In this document: piece by piece, positions 61,867 to 64,000 of the stretch
Position numbering within the stretch: position 1 is the stretch's first letter
Layout: every line of letters begins with the position of its first letter
Assembly: GCA_003259005.1 (NCBI GenBank)
Contig: QLII01000001.1
Coordinates: 2,062,501-2,126,500, forward strand
Source: Spirosoma telluris
GTDB lineage: Bacteria > Bacteroidota > Bacteroidia > Cytophagales > Spirosomataceae
DNA: 64,000 bases
Direction of reading: 5' to 3'
Made by a program: the position numbers and the translations under genes
The notes under the pieces: generated by a model
What the model was told of the DNA's origin: nothing
What the model saw: only the letters and a program-made list of their open reading frames with translations
Databases searched by the model: none

Positions 61867-64000
61867 ATGAAAAAAATACTACGTAAGCTACTCCTGCTGG
61901 GAGTGGTGCTGGGAGGAGTACGTCCTGGATTTGCGCAAACGATGGCCAGAGCGCAACCCGTTCAGCAGAAAGAAGTAGCCCCGAAAGTGGGGCAATATAA
62001 ACTGAAGGATGTCTTAAAAAAGCTCCAGGATCATTACGCTACCGATATTCTGTTTTTTGACCGCAATGTAGATGGGTTGATGGTGGCTGGTGATGCCGTG
62101 AATTTTAATGTCGATGTAGAGACAAACCTCGCTACCATCCTGAAACCACTGGGACTACGCTATAAGAAGGTGAAAAATGGCGGCTATGTGGTCATAGGCA
62201 AAGAACCAGCGGGGAAAGTTGTACCAGACAATGCCCGTATACCAGACGTGAACCCTGGCAATACGGACAATAAGCCCGATGACCGGCAGTCATCGGCAGA
62301 TGCTGCCACCACTGACGTAGAGGAAGCGAAAGTTGCCGAAATCACCGTTCAGGGAATCGTTCGGGACGATAAGGGAGAGGAGCTGCCTGGGGTTAGTATT
62401 GTGATCAAAGGCTCCCAGAAAGGAACCACTACCGATGCCGAGGGGAAGTATAAACTGGATGTGCCCAATGCATCGTCCACACTGATCTTCAGTTTTGTAG
62501 GCTATATGCCTCACGAAGTGGTGGTGGGCAATCAAACAACCCTGAACGTAGTGCTGAAAACTGACAACAAGACCCTCGATGAGATTGTCGTGATCGGATA
62601 TGGCTCGATTGAAAAGAAAGATCTGACCGGATCGATTTCCTCTGTCGGCAGTAAATCCATCCAGGAGTTGGCCGTTCCCCGGGTCGATCAGGCATTGATG
62701 GGCAAAGTAGCCGGGGTGCAGGTCAAACCCGTTTCGGGTGAACCGGGTGCGGCACCTCAAATCAGAATTCGGGGTGTTGGTAGCATTTCGGCAGGTGGTG
62801 GTCCTTTATACGTGGTCGATGGGTTTCCTATTTCCAGCATCCAAACCCTCAACCCCAACGATGTAGAAACCATCGACGTATTGAAAGATGCCTCAGCCAC
62901 TGCCATTTACGGGTCGCGTGGATCAAACGGGGTCGTCATTATCAATACCAAACGGGGAAGTCGGGCAAAGCCGTCATCAACCTCAATTACCAGCTGGGCT
63001 TCCAGAAAATAGCCAAACGACCTGTTTATCAGACTGGTCTGGAAGAAGCCCAACACTATCTGGATGGGGTTCGTAACCGTAATATTGATGAAGGCAACGA
63101 CGTATCGGGAAATCCAACCACCTGGAAAGCACCCGTTCCTCAAACTATTGTTGATGTGCTGTCGGGGAAAATAACCACCAATGAAGACCCCTGGATGCTA
63201 TCCTGCGCACCGCGCCCCAACACCAATACCAGTTAAGTGCAACCGGCGGCAGTGAGAACGTTCGCTATGCCCTGAGTGGAGAGTTCCTCAATCAGGATGG
63301 CATCATCCTGAACAGTAATTTCAAACGCTACTCGTTCCGGGCCAATATCGACGCCCGGCTATCGCCCAAACTCACCCTAAAAGTCAATTTCAATCCTTCC
63401 TATACCGACAAAACCAACGTGGGTGGCGCGGGAGCCGAAGACTTAACGACCTACAGCGATATCACCAATAATCCGCTATACAACGCCATCGTTATTCCAA
63501 CCTACCAGTCGCTGCTCAATCCAGATGGTAGCTATTATCCCTTTGGCAACGGGCTCGATGCGGTCGTAACCAGCAAAAACCCACTGGCTTTGGCCAAAGA
63601 GGTCAAAGGAAAACAGAAAGGCTTTGGGTTCCTGGGCAATACCTTCCTCGAATATTCCATCCTGAATAATCTGAAGGTAAATGTGATGCTGGGCATCAAC
63701 CTGATGAACATTAAAGGCAGCTATTTTAAACCACAAATGGCGGCCTTTTTGAATGAACTGGCCTCGGGTACCGATAACGCGTCCATGCGCTTAAACTGGA
63801 TTACCGAAACGACCCTGAATTATACCAAAAGTCTGGGCAAACATAATTTCACGGGTTTGCTGGGCTACACTACCCAACGCGAAACGTTTGAGTCCAATTC
63901 GTTAACCAGTAATAAATATCCCAATAACCTGGTTCCCACCCTGAGTGCGGTCAGTGGTATTTTAACGGGTGGCACCTCCAACGTGGCAGAGTGGTCGCTG
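61867..64000 (+). CDS. SusC/RagA TonB-dependent transducer, 3' end beyond window, two apparent frameshifts
   Basis: Signal peptide (ends near RPGFAQ), STN domain (about residues 40-110, LKDVLKKLQDHYATDILFF), a low-complexity linker, CarboxypepD-reg-like domain (TVQGIVRDDKGEELPGVSIVIKG), plug ([48 protein letters not shown]) and the first barrel strands. Breaks in the G4 run 62954-62957 and at 63193-63194 are each cured by one base, joining TKRGKSGKAVINLNYQLGF and EDPWDAILRTAPQHQYQL. About 712 codons are visible and the frame is open at 64000. The STN domain matches its ECF/FecR neighbours. The polymer it imports is not known. Confidence 0.9.

Overview
The window looks like chromosomal DNA from a Spirosoma-like member of the Cytophagales (Bacteroidota). 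The evidence is the SusC/SusD outer-membrane pairs, ECF sigma/FecR signalling, GH-rich polysaccharide utilisation genes, TAnnTTTG-type promoter -7 elements and near absence of Shine-Dalgarno sequences. No rRNA, tRNA, CRISPR array or complete insertion sequence was seen.

Layout. 1-16.7 kb is mostly housekeeping and small accessory operons: tyrS (partial), queA, a cobalamin adenosyltransferase, ilvE, a lipoprotein/erythromycin-esterase pair, a TonB-C-like protein, a nitrilase-family amidase, an OmpA-like protein, a DUF2236 oxygenase, L-serine ammonia-lyase, an AI-2E/PerM transporter, and a PadR-PspC pair. 16.8-18.1 kb is a graveyard: a transposase remnant and a decayed LytS/LytTR two-component system. 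18.2-45.5 kb is one large polysaccharide utilisation locus on the minus strand. Read in transcription order it is ECF sigma factor, FecR anti-sigma, SusC (with STN domain), SusD, GH95, GH43, GH127, a VOC protein, GH43, a CE6/SASA acetylesterase, GH29, four esterase genes (one with two catalytic domains), GH10 xylanase and GH43. This set fits a decorated xylan or other arabinose/fucose-bearing hemicellulose or pectin. 45.8-48.7 kb holds a small lipoprotein, a decayed WG-repeat gene, a membrane-anchored esterase and a propeller fragment. 48.9-52.1 kb holds an AhpD-like protein, beta-carbonic anhydrase, a membrane protein and a LysR regulator. 52.5-57.3 kb holds a patatin/beta-barrel phospholipase and an oxidative-stress cluster (ohr, DoxX-like, ohrR, glutathione peroxidase) with a likely OhrR operator. 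57.4-59.7 kb holds a broken VOC gene, an AraC regulator and an aldo/keto reductase. 60.1-64 kb starts a second ECF sigma-FecR-SusC cascade that runs off the end.

Reading the window as a whole shows two different kinds of broken gene. Nineteen genes carry 26 positions where adding exactly one base restores full family similarity and a length divisible by three. Almost all lie in or beside short homopolymers, so I treat these genes as single CDSs and suspect sequence or assembly error. By contrast the transposase, LytS/LytTR, WG-repeat, propeller and VOC remnants carry nonsense codons, larger deletions or duplications and look truly decayed. A second recurring feature is a set of at least eleven long intergenic hairpins, each with its own sequence, sitting between genes across the window.
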